DNA of 64,000 nucleotides from Prototheca cutis (lineage: Eukaryota > Chlorophyta > Trebouxiophyceae > Chlorellales > Chlorellaceae), in assembly GCA_002897115.2 (NCBI GenBank), contig BCIH01000010.1:341475-405474 (forward strand), written 5' to 3'. A model generated the notes under the pieces. That model did no database searches. It was not told the DNA's origin and saw only the letters and a list, made by a program, of their open reading frames with translations. Below are positions 11,589 through 22,615 of the stretch, piece by piece. The translations under genes were made by a program, and so were the position numbers. Position 1 is the stretch's first letter; every line of letters begins with the position of its first letter.

Positions 11589-13480
11589 TCAGGCATGGAG
11601 GTACTTGGCGTGGAAGTCAAGGTGATCGTCCACAAACGTCCTGCAGTGAGAGAGTGACCGACGATGCTACTGATTCTCCAGATAACAGCAGTCTATGTGG
11701 TGGGACTTCCCCCCACTTGATTTTGATCTTGAAAGAACCATCAAATTTTATTTCAATTGATGCCCTCACCCACAAGCCCAGGCCCCTCACCCCAGCGCAC
11801 ACGTACGCGATGAAAAAGTATGAGTGGTCATAGCCATCTTGCATCCGAAGCGTGAGGTCCAGCTTGCCCTTTGCAGCTGCTTCAAAGGCCTCTGGGTGGA
11901 GCTGCTCCTTCAGGAACGTGTCCTCGGTGCCTGATAGATGTGTATGGGGTGTGTTTGGGTGATTTCCTGCCGATGGCACTTGCTCAAGGCCCGCGGGGAC
12001 AGGGGCACCCCAGGAGAACCCCCATCGACCACCCGGGAACTGACCCAGCTCTGCCCCTCCCAACACTGAGACCGACCTTGGTCAATGAGAATGGGCTTGC
12101 TCGGACCATCGTATGCCTTGGCAAGCTCAGTGGCATCATACTGCAAGAAAGGAGGGGGCAAGCGACCACAAGCATTTCGAGCTGGTGGATCCCACCATGC
12201 GCTGTGAGTTTCCCGGCGCCCACACAGCACAGATCCAATTCCACAGTCAGACCCCTCTCCAGCACTTCATCATCCCGCGATCCCTCATCGCACCTGCTTC
12301 CAGGTCTCACGGTCCTCTCCCAGGTACCCTGTGAAGGCCTTGACGCCCCAGGGCACCGCTGTCGGGTTGCAGATGGGCGAAAAGGCACTGAGCGACTTGT
12401 ACGCTCCGGGGTTCTTCAGCCCGATCGTCAGCGCGCCATGCCCACCCATAGAATGGCCTGTCAGGCTCACCTTTGTACGCGCCATTTGGTTTTTGGTGGG
12501 TGCAAGGCGGGTGAGTTGTCAGTGCATCGGCTGGGCCACTCATGCACCTGGTAACGGTCCCGGATGCACCCAACAAGAGCAGGACTGTTGGCCCTGGCAG
12601 GCAACACACAGCGCCTGTACCAGCATCACCGAATTGGAGCTCTTTTCCCTTCCTGCAATCACGCTGCCGGCAATCGCCAAACCCCCCTCCAAAGTCGTTT
12701 TCAGAACGCCCCACCCTGGACCCACCCTGGTCAGGTCGAGCCCCTGAATCTCCTTGAGCACAGACGGCAGTTCTTCGGTGATGTACTCGTACATGCGGTA
12801 TTGCTGCCAAGGCACCCGGGTGGCATTGAGGTAAAACCCGGCTCCCGTGCCAAAGTCGTAGCTATCATCCTCCCCGGGGACACCTAGGCCACGGGGCGAG
12901 GTGTCTGGGGCCACCAGCGCCAGACCCAGCCGGGCAGCTGACCGCTGGGCACCGGCCTTTTGGGTAAAGTTGTCGTCCGTGCATGTCAGGCCCGACAGGT
13001 ACATCACGATCTGTGCACGGCGGGGTGCATGTGAGGGGTTGGATGGATGATGGGGATGGGGCAGTGCAGAAAGGGTTCCCTATTCCCGGAAAGATAGCTA
13101 GCAAAGTGCTTCAAGACCCGCAAGGCTGCTCTTCTGTGATGATCGCCTTGGGCTTAAACATACGTGCACGCCCCATGATGGCCGTAACGCCATACTTCAA
13201 TGCGTCTATCTCATAACATCAACAATATATGATCCGTGGACGCACCGGCAAGGCCTTGTCCGCTGCTGCTGGGGGGATGAAGACCGAGAACGTCATCTTG
13301 CACCCCAGCACGGTGCTGTCATGCTCATATTTGGTGGTGAGCCCACCAAAGCACTGCGGGTCGAGCCGGCATGGGAAGAGGTGCGTGAATGCGTTCGTCC
13401 CAACATGCAACACATAAGCATGCGACCCGATCACCCCTTCCTTCTCTCGCCTTGTTGCTGCTCTTCTTTTCCAGCACCAT
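11589..13480 (-). CDS. S-formylglutathione hydrolase (esterase D family)
   Basis: The enzyme hydrolyses S-formylglutathione to formate and glutathione in cytosolic formaldehyde detoxification. Exons are 13480-13451, 13353-13246, 13010-12726, 12470-12294, 12140-12077, 11930-11807, 11640-11589, totalling 279 residues against 282 in human ESD. The nucleophile elbow GHSMGGHG places the catalytic Ser at 148, with Asp225 (GTEDTF) and His257 (GYDHSYFF) completing the triad. [11 protein letters not shown] and APDTSPRG are also family-typical. The first exon encodes [10 protein letters not shown] and joins CFGGL exactly where human reads SSNKCFGG, but its donor is GC (AAG then GCGAGA), so intron 1 is GC-AG. 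The acceptor of exon 4 (ACAAAG) lacks a good pyrimidine tract. The gene shares a 422-base divergent promoter with MCM7. Confidence 0.95.
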
Positions 13481-13902
13481 GGCAGTCCGTCCAATGCTTG
13501 AGACCTCTCTGCGGCGTAGACTCCGAAATGCCAATAGCCTAAAATGTGCGTAGTGTTTGCAAAGTCGTGGGATACCTATTGGCATCATGCAACACCCGAT
13601 CGATGTCACAAGATCGCCGTGGCTTGCGCCATCATTGCTTCCGGCACGATGGACAACCCAGGTTTTTCCCGAGACGCCCGAGCTCGCGCCCAGGACGAAC
13701 CTGCCACGAAGGAGGAGATTCAAATTTCGACTCCCCAGACGAAGCGAACCGCCCTTTCCCGACATGACAGTGGAAGCCCTGGCCGCAGACTGCTGTTGAG
13801 CGGGAATAGGAAGAAAAATCCAATCCGTTCCTGGGGGGATCGTTGCTGTTGCGCTGAGGAAGAACCAGCCAGTCCCTCGGCCCCCGAGGTTGCTCGGGCA
13901 CC
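13481..13902. promoter_or_regulatory. divergent promoter region, SFGH / MCM7
   Basis: This is 422 bases between opposite start codons. It contains TTTTCCCG at 13664-13671 and TTTCCCG at 13755-13761, both near matches to the plant E2F core (TTTCCCGC). That would suit the MCM7 side. Binding is inference. Confidence 0.5.
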
Positions 13903-16843
13903 ATGGCGGACTTTGCACGCGACAAAGGTGAGGCAGCGCACCCAGCGCCCCGATGGCGATGCGCTCCTCGGTCCAAAACACTGTTTGATCAATGCGGCAC
14001 CCGACAACTTTACAGAGGCCCTGGTGGATTTTCTGGAGAACTTCAATGGCCCCAGCAAGGCTGAGAGTGGTACAGTGCCTGGGGCCCACGTTTTCAAGTA
14101 CTGCAACCAGCTGGTACGATTGAGGCGATCATGTCTTTTATTGTGTGGCATAGGCTCACAATCCAATGGAACTGTTGCCTGGAATGCACTGTGTCTTTGG
14201 TGTTTCCAGGAGTGTGTAAGAACTCTCCCCACCCCGTGTGTGCATGCTCAACCGTGGGTGCCCCTCCCGAGCTTGAGTCACCATACTCCAAGATGCATCC
14301 GGAAAATCCTCCCGCCCAAGACACACACATGCAGCAAGAGATCGCGAACCGGGAGCGCAAGTCTCTGGAGGTGGATCTGGACGATGTGGCATCCTATGCC
14401 CAGGACCCCGACTTGGTGGGTCGCATGGAATCCAACACGCTCCAGTACCTCAATCTGTTGGCCCAAGCCGCGGATGAGGCCATGCCCCAGCCCTCCAAGA
14501 CCGACCTGCCCGAGGACATCTTTGACATCCTCCTGGAACAGGTGGGCCGTTCGTTGAAGATGGAGTGTTGCGGGCTTCACACAGACGCATGGTGAACCCA
14601 GGGCCCCTGCACCCATCCAACGACAACAACAGCAATACAAGCAATAGCAGAACCCTGCCCCTCTTTCAACGTCACATGCCTGCAGCGCAAGCGGGCAGAG
14701 GAGGTGACGCGGGCACAGATGGAGCTGGAGGGCAGGGCCGGCGCGGCTGATCCGCAGTTCCGGCTCCCCCCCGCGCTGCTGCGGCGCTACGACGTGGTGA
14801 TTGCCCCGCGCAAGGACCGGACGCTCCGTCCTCTGCGAGAGATTGGCGCAGGCGAGATCGGCCACCTGGTCAGCTTCCGGGGGGTGGTGACACAGGTTAC
14901 CGACGTGCGGCCGCTGCTGACCATCGCCACCTACTTGGACGATGCCAATGGCTTTGAGGTGTACCAGGAAGTCACAGGCAAGTCATTCACGCCGCTGACC
15001 GAAGCACCGGAGGCGCTCAAGGCGCTGGGCGGCGGCCGCGGGGAGCTGCACCTGCAGACGCGCGGGTCGCGCTTCGTGCGGTACCAGGAGTGCCGCGTGC
15101 AGGAGCTGGCATCCGAGGTACCGCAGGGCGGCACGCCCCGCAGTCTGACGGTCGCGCTGCGTGGCGCGTTGACNAGGACGGTCAAGGCGGGCGACTCCGT
15201 CGAGCTGGACGGCGTGTTCCTGCCGGAACCCTACTCCAGCGGCGGCCGCGCGGCGCTGCGGGCTTCGCTGCTGACCAGCACCTATGTCCAGGCCATGCGG
15301 ATTACGCGGGAAAAGCAGAGTTACCAGGACATGCAGATCGATGATGCGACGCGCGCGGCAATCGAGGACCTGACGGCTGGCGGCGACGTCTACGGGCGCC
15401 TGGCCGGCAGCATTGCCCCCGAGATTTGGGGTCACGACGATGTCAAGAGGGTGCTCTTGCTGGCGATGGTTGGGGGTGTGAGTCGGCGCCTGCCAGACGG
15501 CATGGCCCTGCGTGGCGACATCCACGCGTGCCTGATGGGCGACCCGGGCGTGGCCAAGTCCCAGCTCTTGCGTGCTGTGTGCATGCTGAGCCCGCGGGCA
15601 GTCTACACCACGGGCAAGGGCTCTTCGGGCGTGGGTCTTACTGCAGCCGTCCTGCGCGACCCGACCACTGGAGAAATGGTGCTGGAGGGTGGCGCACTGG
15701 TGCTTGCAGATCGGGGCATCGCCTGCATTGACGAGTTTGACAAGATGGAGGAAGCCGACCGCACTGCCATTCATGAAGTCATGGAGCAGCAGACTGTCAG
15801 CATCGCCAAAGCGGGGATCGCGACGACGCTCAACACCCGGACCACGCTCCTGGCTGCCGCCAACCCGGCCTATGGCCGCTACGACGTCCGCCGGTCCCCT
15901 GCCGACAACATCGCTCTGCCCGCGGCNCTGCTTTCAAGGTTTGATGTGCTCTGGCTCATCCTGGACCGCGCCGGGGCAGAAGCGGACCTCGCACTCGCAA
16001 GACACGTCCTGCAAGTCCACCGAGACGGCTGTGCCCCCCGGCGGATCGACGGACCCGAGCCGCTGCCGGCGCCCCTCCTGCGTGCCTACATCGCGGCTGC
16101 CAAGGCCCACAGCCCCACGGTCCCGCCGCGGCTGGCAGAGTACCTCGCGGCCGTGTATGCCGAGATGCGGGGCGAGGAAGCCGCCACCGACACGCCCCAC
16201 ACCTACACCACGGCCCGCACGCTGCTGTCCATCCTTCGCATGTCCCAGGCCCTCGCCCGTCTCCGCTTTGCCGACGCCGTCGAACAGGTCTGTTGTCTAG
16301 TCTTTTTTTTGGGGGGGGGGGGGGGGGGGGTCGTTTTTTCGAATCAAACAACTTCTGACTTAACAACTGACAATTCAATTCTCAAAATCAACTCCCAAAA
16401 ACCAGTCTGACGTGGACGAGGCGCTGCGGCTGCTGCGCATGAGCAAGGCGTCGCTGTACGATGATGCAGGTCGGGACCGGACCGTGGACCCGGTGTCTGC
16501 TGTGTTTTCCCGGATCAGGCAGCACGCCGAACGCACGGGGGCACCGCGTCTGTCCTGGGCGGAACTCATGGATCTCCTGGGTACCTCTTTCAAGGTATTT
16601 GGCCGTGGTGATTGGAGTACGTCTGGTTGTTTGTCATGCTGCATGTGTGTGTGGGGCATTGCCTGATCTGTGCACGGGGCTGCCATCTCACTGTTCACAG
16701 AATCACCAGCCCCCATGCGCTCAACACTCCATGGACAGCCCGAGCACATCCGGCAGTGTCTTGTGGACTATGCGTCCATCAATGTCTGGCAACTGGAAGG
16801 CGAGCCAGAGGGCGAACCCGCAATCCTCTTGGCACAGGCCTGA
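13903..16843 (+). CDS. MCM7: MCM7 replicative helicase subunit
   Basis: MCM7 is one of six subunits of the MCM2-7 DNA helicase at replication origins and forks. Exons are 13903-13927, 14016-14113, 14335-14541, 14686-16287, 16406-16594, 16739-16843, giving 741 residues (716-719 in plants and human). Walker A GDPGVAKS is at 395-402, Walker B IDEFD at 458-462, and the arginine-finger motif LLSRFD has its Arg at 528. [12 protein letters not shown] and [20 protein letters not shown] are MCM7-typical, and the C-terminal winged helix ends near INVWQLEG. The odd point is that the N-terminal zinc knuckle has lost all four cysteines: the equivalent positions are Asp195, Asn198, Ala217 and Lys222, in an otherwise collinear, intact exon. 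The exon 6 acceptor (GGACAG) was chosen by phase and alignment. Intron 4 carries a T8-G20 homopolymer. Confidence 0.96.
16311..16330. repeat. poly-G run in MCM7 intron 4
   Basis: Twenty G follow eight T on the coding strand. It is one of the few G-sense runs in the window. Confidence 0.95.
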
Positions 16844-17690
16844 GCGGGCAGCGGGATCATCGCGGCCCCGTGTCTGTATGTCCTGCGAATGGAGACTGCA
16901 CATCAATGTACTGGCCAGCAGGCACCACCGCTCCGCAGGCTGGTCCCCCCCCTCCCCCCCCAACCCACCACCCTGACTCGACTAAAAACTTTCTTCTGTC
17001 CACCATCTGCCGGGGCAAAAGGACACCTGTTCTGTAAACGTTCCTGGCAAGATTGGGTTGTGGCATGCCCAGGATTCCGCCGGTGGCCCCATTAGTGGAC
17101 CGACTGTTGCCAATGAGTGCCATGATTCTGCTTCCAGTTTGGGCCCAAGCGCGAGGAGCCAGGAAGGATTCATTTCGACCCCACCTTGTTGGCAATCAAA
17201 GCTGCCCTACAGTGAGAAGAGGCTCAATTGCACGAGGGAACGTCCCGGGGGAGCACCAGCACTTGTACACTGCATTCTCGTGAGTCAAGCGCGACGCTCA
17301 GGCAAGTCTTGAAGGAACCAGACGGCCAGTGACACAGGAAAGAAAGGGGAAGTGGAAAAGGAGGGAGTATCCAGAAGCGGGCTGAGCCAAAGGGCCAGGC
17401 AGGAGTGCAATGCTCACCAGGCTGGATTGCAACATGAGGTGGCAGTCTCATTCCTGAATTCATAAGGGCTTCATTTGCCCAGGGTACACCATGAGGGCAA
17501 AGTCATCCATGCTATGGATCAATGACAAGGGGCAAGACGCACAACGTCAAAGACTCAAGGTTCGAGTGAGAGCGTGTGGGCACGCAGGGCGTGCCCTGCG
17601 AGAAAAGGTGGGGACCCCTCCCGGGCCAACTCCGGGTCTCATCCGGGGCCAAGCAGCGACATTCACAAAACAAAATTGTCGTTGGAAACC
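16844..17690. other. convergent intergenic region
   Basis: This is 847 bases between the MCM7 stop and the RIN2-like stop. Besides the TGTAA near 17035 it could hold an extra 3' exon of the RIN2-like gene, because a strong donor (GTAAGG) lies just inside that gene's end. No coding frame is convincing enough to call. Confidence 0.45.
17033..17037 (+). terminator. TGTAA poly(A) signal candidate for MCM7
   Basis: TGTAA, the usual chlorophyte polyadenylation motif, occurs 190 bases after the MCM7 stop. Confidence 0.55.
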
Positions 17691-20009
17691 TCACATCGAT
17701 GCCGGTGACCTGCGGCAAGCTGATCGTGTTGCATACCGCGGCCTTACCGTGCACGTGCTGGACACCTCCTCTTCGGTGCCTGGATTCAGATTGCCCACCA
17801 AGTCGGCTCTGGAGTGGAGCATGGAGCTCGTCTGGCCCGCATGTCGCCTCGCCACGACGTTGCTGCAGAGGGAACGCGCCGCTACAGAGGCCGTTCGGAG
17901 GGCTGATGTCACGATACGCTCGCTCAGCGTGTCGGCATCGGCGCCCGTTGCTGGCGGCACTGACGGCCCGGCTTCGGCCGGGCCCTGCGCAACTGCGGCG
18001 CCCCGCCAGTCGTCGGCCGGGCCCTGCGCAACTGCGGCGCCCCGCCAGTCGTCGGCAGAGGGGGCCAGCCAGCCGCTGCTGCTGCCACCAGTGGGGAAGT
18101 CATCGGAAGACTCCCTCCGCAGCAACAGTTCAACCGATGGCAAGCGCGGCGCTGCGGCCGGCCCCAAAACCGACGGCCCGGCCTGTGGCGACGGCGTACG
18201 TGAGCCAGAGGACAGCGAGGGACTCCGTCCCGCGAGCAGTGAGTACAGCGGTGCCGGCAGCGACGGCGCCGAAGGGATCCGCGCCAGGCCCGCACTGGCT
18301 GCAGCGGGTGCGGGAGTATTCGTCGTTGGCCTTCGCGGCGCCTGGGCTCGGGGTCGCCGGCCAATGGGGCCGACCTCGAGGCTGGCCCGACAGAGAGGAC
18401 AAGTAAACTCGCCGCCCCGTGCCTGCTGCAGCCACGCACGCAAGCAGCCCAAGTGGAAAACATGCCCGCACGGCAACGCGCGTGCGCTCTATTATTGGGG
18501 GGGGGGGGGGGGGGGGGGGGGTTGGCGGGTTCCAATGGAACCGGTGTCGGGTGGTGAGTCTCTGGTGGCCATGCACATGCACATGTGTGCATGTATGGCG
18601 CATCTCTCCCAAAACACAGATAAACAATCAGACAACAAGACAAAGTAACCATTGTTATCATCATCACCTTGAGTCGTTCCATGCAGATGGCGCAGTCGCG
18701 CCCCGCCAGTTCCTCTCTTGGCACGAGGGGGAAGCTGTGCTGAAGCTGGTGCGTCAGGCGCCGGTACCGCGCGTAGCCCCGCACGCGGCGCAGCGTTCCC
18801 GCGGCCAGGTACCGCACGTCCAGGAACAGTACCGCATCTATGAGCTGCAGGCGCAGGCCATGCAGCCACCACAGGTGGCAGTAGTGCGCCAGGGTCATGA
18901 GATGCAGTGCCACGTCGACGCAGACGTCCACGTGATAAAGAAAAGGGCCCTTGCCCTCCCATGCTACGCTGGGAGGGTCGTAGTCGCCATCGTCAATAGT
19001 GACATCGTGTGCGTCTGTGCCATTGATTCCATCGCCGCCAGAGCCAGCAACAATGCTGGCCCTGGCGGCGCCGTGGCGGCGCTCGGCAACGGCTTCGGCG
19101 TGCAGGGCCGCCCATCGTTCCGCGGCGTGGACGCCATACTTGAGCAGGGCATGTGCCGCTTCGATGGCGATGCAGACAGCGTCAAAGAGCCAGAGCAGGG
19201 CATGGGACACGGCCGCTGGCTGTGCGGCCGGGCCGGCAGCTGCGAGGTAGCTGGCGACCCAGGAGCACGCCTGGCCCAGCAGGCCCCCCAGCAGCGCCAG
19301 GCACCGTGCGTGCTGCAGCGGCCGGGCCGAGGGCGAGGACAGGAGGGCCTCGCAGCGATCGCGGGCCAGGCCCACAAACGCCCGAAAGTAGGCCATCACC
19401 GAAAACCAGAGCAGCCACGTCCCCAGTTCCTGCGGATCCGGGTTGACCACTGCACCCAGAAATACGACCTTGAGCATGACAAACTTGAGCATGCGCTCTG
19501 CGAGCTTGGTCGTCTCGATAATGGACAGCTGCCCCAGGAACAGGGCCTTGGTGACCAGAGCGCCCAGAGCATAGGTGGACAGGAACAGGCTCGCAAGGAA
19601 AAACAGGCCCAGCTGGCTCTGAAGCACGTCCTCCAAAACCTCACTCGACCGTGCCCGAGCCTCATCCAGTGCCGCTGATGAATCTCCACTGCGGTTTTTT
19701 AAATTGGGTGAACGGGCGACTGGGTGTGTACATATTTTTGGGGGGGAGGGGGTTGTCCTATGGTCAAGCCCACTCACGCCCGCCCTCCATAGCACGAGGC
19801 CCAATTCCCACGGTTGCTAAACCACAGCCCACTTACCCCTCATGCCAGGCCCGGCTGAGGCTGTCGGCGGCTGCCGTGGCCGACTGCTGGCCGGCCCCTC
19901 CGGCGATGACGCCCAGCTGGCACCACAGGCCCCACCCTGAGGCCAGCACCACGCTGACGATGACCATCCATGGCTGTATCGCCTGCCGGGACACCAGCTC
20001 GGGCGGCAT
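17691..20009 (-). CDS. membrane RING-type E3 ubiquitin ligase, RIN2/gp78 (AMFR) family
   Basis: It is a multi-pass membrane RING ligase like Arabidopsis RIN2/RIN3 and animal gp78, which act in ubiquitination at the ER or plasma membrane. Exons are 20009-19837, 19688-18668, 18488-17691, phase-consistent, 663 residues. Hydrophobic segments occur at about residues 14-40 and repeatedly through exon 2, including the family-specific LAHYCHLWWLHGLRLQLIDA. The RING starts at Cys390 (CAICMERLK, end of exon 2) and continues after the intron with ALPCGHVFHLGCLRAWL and FTCPLCR. The tail is low-complexity and contains a duplicated 13-residue unit. I see no CUE domain. The 3' end is uncertain: a good donor, GTAAGG, would end this exon at 17748 and splice to a further exon that I could not identify. 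Confidence 0.85.
17974..18051. repeat. tandem duplication of a 39-bp unit
   Basis: Two perfect 39-bp copies (17974-18012 and 18013-18051) lie in the tail of the RIN2-like gene. They encode two identical 13-residue units, DDWRGAAVAQGPA, in frame. Confidence 0.95.
18497..18521. repeat. poly-G run (poly-C on coding strand) in RIN2-like intron 2
   Basis: Twenty-five G on the plus strand give a poly-C tract ending 8 bases before the 3' splice site on the coding strand. Confidence 0.95.
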
Positions 20010-20575
20010 TGCTTGTAAATTCGATTTTATACAAGGTCAAGGCTCGAGGGCGTGGGGGCCGGCCCCACTCGGGAGTCCAAGACCGCACTGCCGCGTCAGC
20101 TTCACGGCCCTGCAGGGTCCCGACCAAGGGAGATGTCCGGCCAGGCAGAGCTCTGACTTCGCGACGGCCAGGCGTTCACCGCCGACCACTTCAGTATACA
20201 CTTCGGATTTCGTCTTGCACGACACGAACGCCACTACCAGCTCCGCAGGGTCATTGAGCTGGCCGAGCCCACCGTCAACCTTCCAAATAGCTGACGGGCC
20301 AAAAAGGGCGGCGTGTGCAACGATAAATAGGGTCTCACGAAATGGAGATCCGAAGTTTATGAAAATCGCTGTGGACGTGCCGGGCATGTGCCATGCGAGC
20401 GCACCGGACATTGGATCGCACCCCAGGGGGGTGTGTCGACCAACCATTCGGTAATCGTATTGAATTCCCCAATCAATCATCTCTCGCCCGCATCGCCGCG
20501 GGTTGCTGGCGATCTGCGCCGATGATACGGTCATCATCCGTGGCCACAAAAATATGTAAAACCCAAATGGCGTGA
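20010..20575. promoter_or_regulatory. divergent promoter region, RIN2-like / PGR7-like
   Basis: This is 566 bases between opposite starts. Its middle (20300-20570) is more AT-rich than the flanking genes. No motif could be assigned with confidence and no RNA gene was seen. Confidence 0.5.
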
Positions 20576-21867
20576 ATGGGAGGTACCATCCAGATGGCGT
20601 GGGGCCCTGCTGCTGTGGTGCCCGGCCAGCCGCTGCTGCGGCCCAGCCCTGTCCCGCGCGGCCGCACGTGCTTTGGGGCGCCCACCACCCGCGCCAGCAG
20701 GCCTCGGGCGCGTGCACAGGCATTGTCAGTCTCTCTGACCCACCCTCAGCCCGCGGACACGGCCAGGACGGCTGTGGACCTGGCCTGTCAAGGGACGCTG
20801 TCCACTCTGCTGGCCGACGGCAGTCCACTGGGCTCCGCAGCGGCCTACGGTCTTGATGCACAGGGCCAGCCCATTCTGCGCCTGCACGCGGGCACGCCTG
20901 CGGTCGAAAACCTGCGACGCAGCCCCCTGGCCAGCCTGCATATCCAGCCGCTGGCCTTCCCGGCACGACACCTGGCACGGCTGACGCTGGTCGGCCGGGT
21001 TGCGCCCCTGCCGCCAGCCATGCTCCCCAAGGTGGCTGAGCTGCACGCGGCGCTGGCGGCCACGGGGGCCGTGCCGGGGGAGGAGCCCCAGCCGGACGAT
21101 GCGTACGCCCGGCTCGAGGTGGAGCGGGTGTTCCTCGTGGAGCTGCTAGGGGCCAGCCCCGGTGCACGGAGCCTGCCGGGGGAGGTCTACCGTGCAGGCA
21201 TGCCAGATGCGCTGCGGCATGATGCAGTGACAATTGTAGGCTACATGAATGGTCACCGTGCGGATGATCTTCTCAGCATAGGGTACGCGAGGGAGGTTTG
21301 GGGGCTTTGGGGGTTCTTTGAAAAGGGGGGGACCAGGGCTGACCAGCGACTGCCTGGGTTCCAAGCTTTCCTAAACTTTCTGCGACAACGAAAAACCTGC
21401 CTGTCGGCGTCCATTTCACACACACACTATCCAATCCAATGGTCAGGGCGGACGCGCTGGGTTGTGCGGTGGATGACCTGGCGAGTGCTGAGATGCTGTG
21501 GGTGGACAGCCGAGGTTTCTATGTAAAAGTTCGTGGTGCGCGGCTAGGCGCAGCTGCGAGTATCCTGCGCCTGCCATTCTCCAGGCAGGTTCGAGACAGC
21601 AGGGACGTCCGCTCTGCCCTGACCATGATGGCCCAGGTGAGCTGGTGTGTGTTTGATCCCGGTGGAAGTGGACGGCGACAGGCTGTCTGTTGGGATGCTG
21701 CTGACCAGTAAGGGCTCCCTGGACTCATGCCAGGTGGGTGGGTGGTCTCACTCCTGTTTGTCCACAGCAACCGGGGTTCCAACCGTTCATCCCCCCCCCC
21801 CCCCCCAACACCATCTCAGGAAGCATGGGAGAAACGACGGCCGTACACACCGACCCGACTCAGCTAG
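20576..21867 (+). CDS. plastid FMN-binding split-barrel protein, PGR7 / GluTR-binding-protein-like
   Basis: It resembles the plant chloroplast split-barrel proteins related to glutamyl-tRNA reductase binding protein (PGR7), which anchors GluTR for tetrapyrrole synthesis. Exons are 20576-21282, 21447-21636, 21820-21867, phase-consistent, 314 residues. The first 60 residues are Pro/Arg/Ser-rich without acidic residues, as in a transit peptide. The barrel begins at ACQGTLSTLLADGSPLGSAA, with ASLHIQPLAFPARHLARLTLVG following. The C-terminal dimer half has AEMLWVDSRGFYVKV and RLPFSRQV, and ends MMAQ-EAWEKR like the family's SQLAWE. A second ATG at 20594 is an equally good start. Family assignment is firm for the split barrel and moderate for PGR7, since plants have related paralogues. 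Confidence 0.78.
21791..21806. repeat. poly-C run before the last PGR7-like exon
   Basis: Sixteen C on the coding strand end 13 bases before the 3' splice site at 21819. Confidence 0.95.
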
Positions 21868-22012
21868 CTAGGTTGTACATCATTCTTTTTGTGCTGTCCT
21901 CTGCTCTAGNCCCATGCAAACGAGCAAGTCAGGAACAAGGTGTATCTTCTAATCCCACTGCCAACATGTGAGTGACAGCCAGCAAGCAATGCTTCCTCGG
22001 AAGCCTCAGCCC

Positions 22013-22526
22013 TCAGTATCGCGCTGCGGTCTCCCGCGCAGCAGCGCCCGGGTGGTCAGCACTGCTACTCATCCCCGCAATCTCCTTGACCAGGTCTTCC
22101 AGGGCCCAGGCCGACTCCACCCGAAACTGGCCGCTGGCTTCTCGTCTAAGCTGTGTCAGGTGCGCCAACGTTCCAAGTTTTTCGCCGGCATCGGCAGCCA
22201 GCGACCGCACGTACGTCCCCTTGCTGCACTGCACGTCCACCTGCACCAGCTGCGGATTGTCTGTCGACCGCCGCAGCGAAAAGCTCTCCACTGCAGGGCG
22301 TATGCACAGAAGCTGTGATTGGTGATAATTGCCTATTCTTTGAGAAAGTATGTCATGCGAGGCCCAGTGCTGGGTCTGTAGGTGTTCCAATTTCTCAAAT
22401 GTGCTCATGTCACAGGGGTAATGCCAGGCAGGCTCGGCCCATGTGGTCAAAACCTGGGCCCAGTGCCCTGTATCCTCCATGCAATCAAACCCAGCCATTG
22501 ATACTACCACAGAAAGACACCCCCTT

Positions 22527-22615
<89 letters not shown>

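Noticed and set aside
13544..14557. A 337-codon plus-strand frame across the MCM7 5' region
   Set aside because: It is in a different frame from MCM7 exons 2 and 3, which align to the family. The open frame crosses their introns without conserved content.
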